Assembly: GCA_029338875.1 (NCBI GenBank)
Contig: JAQYBF010000098.1
Coordinates: 1-41,544, forward strand
Direction: 5' to 3'
From: Lachnospiraceae bacterium
GTDB lineage: Bacteria > Bacillota > Clostridia > Lachnospirales > Lachnospiraceae
Length of the DNA stretch: 41,544 nucleotides
The position numbers were made by a program, and so were the translations under genes. The notes below the pieces were generated by a model, which was not told the DNA's origin, made no database searches, and worked only from the letters and a program-made list of their open reading frames with translations. The stretch's first letter is position 1; each line of letters starts with the position of its first letter. This document shows, one piece after another, positions 41,453 through 41,544 of the stretch.

Positions 41453-41497
41453 AAAAACTCCTACTCAACCTTCCTGTCGACTTGGCTTGAGTAGGAG
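41453..41497 (-). terminator. Terminator of the gene at the right edge
   Basis: CTCCTACTCAA (41487-41497 read on minus) and TTGAGTAGGAG (41458-41468) pair over 11 bp with an 18-nt loop, followed by TTTTTC on the minus strand. It begins 7 bp after the stop codon at 41505-41507. Confidence 0.75.
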
Positions 41498-41504
41498 CAG
41501 ATTC

Positions 41505-41544
41505 TCATTCTTCGGCATCTTCCGGATCGCTCTGGATGAACTCC
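41505..41544 (-). CDS. C-terminal end of a minus-strand protein (rest off the right edge)
   Basis: Read leftward from the edge, the frame encodes EFIQSDPEDAEE followed by TGA at 41505-41507, and a rho-independent terminator comes directly after. Only 12 codons are present, too few to name a product. The acidic tail and the terminator spacing support a real gene end. Confidence 0.5.
   Translation of the reverse strand, partial: EFIQSDPEDAEE

Overview
The window looks like chromosomal DNA of a Gram-positive anaerobe of the Clostridia, most likely Lachnospiraceae. The evidence is the truA-ecfT-ecfA2-ecfA1 block next to rplM, Shine-Dalgarno sites of the AGGAGG type, sigma-A style promoters, a PerR/Fur-type regulator beside a rubredoxin-first rubrerythrin, a VanW-domain wall protein, an Lrp plus aminotransferase pair, and a lachnospiral-type flagellin. 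The species cannot be named from this sequence. No rRNA, tRNA or CRISPR array was seen. Most core genes lie on the minus strand.

Layout. 0-6.3 kb: rplM (cut by the left edge) with a structured leader and a strong promoter, then truA, ecfT, ecfA2 and ecfA1, an aminotransferase and an Lrp/AsnC regulator. 6.3-17.3 kb: mostly short independent units on the minus strand (a half-length AIR-synthase-like protein, a VanW protein with a 33-codon membrane peptide upstream, nth, an MntP-like membrane protein, a TetR regulator, a DUF308 membrane protein with a small partner, a CapA-like phosphoesterase, rubrerythrin, a Fur/PerR regulator, thioredoxin) plus one plus-strand histidine phosphatase. Two intergenic regions here carry the same degenerate tandem repeat of about 62 bp. 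17.6-21.8 kb: an ABC exporter pair and tcdA.

21.9-30.3 kb: a complete-looking V/A-type ATPase operon in the order E, DUF2764, A, B, D, I, K, followed by a metallophosphoesterase. It has a clear promoter at the start and a clear terminator at the end. This gene order, with DUF2764 and without recognisable C, F or G genes, is the order known from Chlamydia, spirochaetes and Bacteroidetes rather than the usual clostridial I-K-E-C-F-A-B-D order. The K subunit keeps the Thr-Gln, Gln and Glu residues linked with sodium binding.

30.5-41.5 kb: an accessory region. An intact GGDEF/EAL-like membrane protein (both catalytic motifs altered) and a 3'-truncated paralogue in the same orientation bracket about 7.6 kb. 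That segment holds an XRE-type regulator, a divergently transcribed 1092-residue giant flagellin with five cysteines, a serine-recombinase fragment, and the start of a Wadjet-type defence locus (jetD intact, a jetA-like gene cut in half). The truncated jetA and the truncated GGDEF paralogue meet at a 23-bp perfect palindrome. The intergenic region shared by the regulator and the flagellin holds two inverted GTGGC modules that look like operators. The right edge holds the last 12 codons of another minus-strand gene with its terminator.
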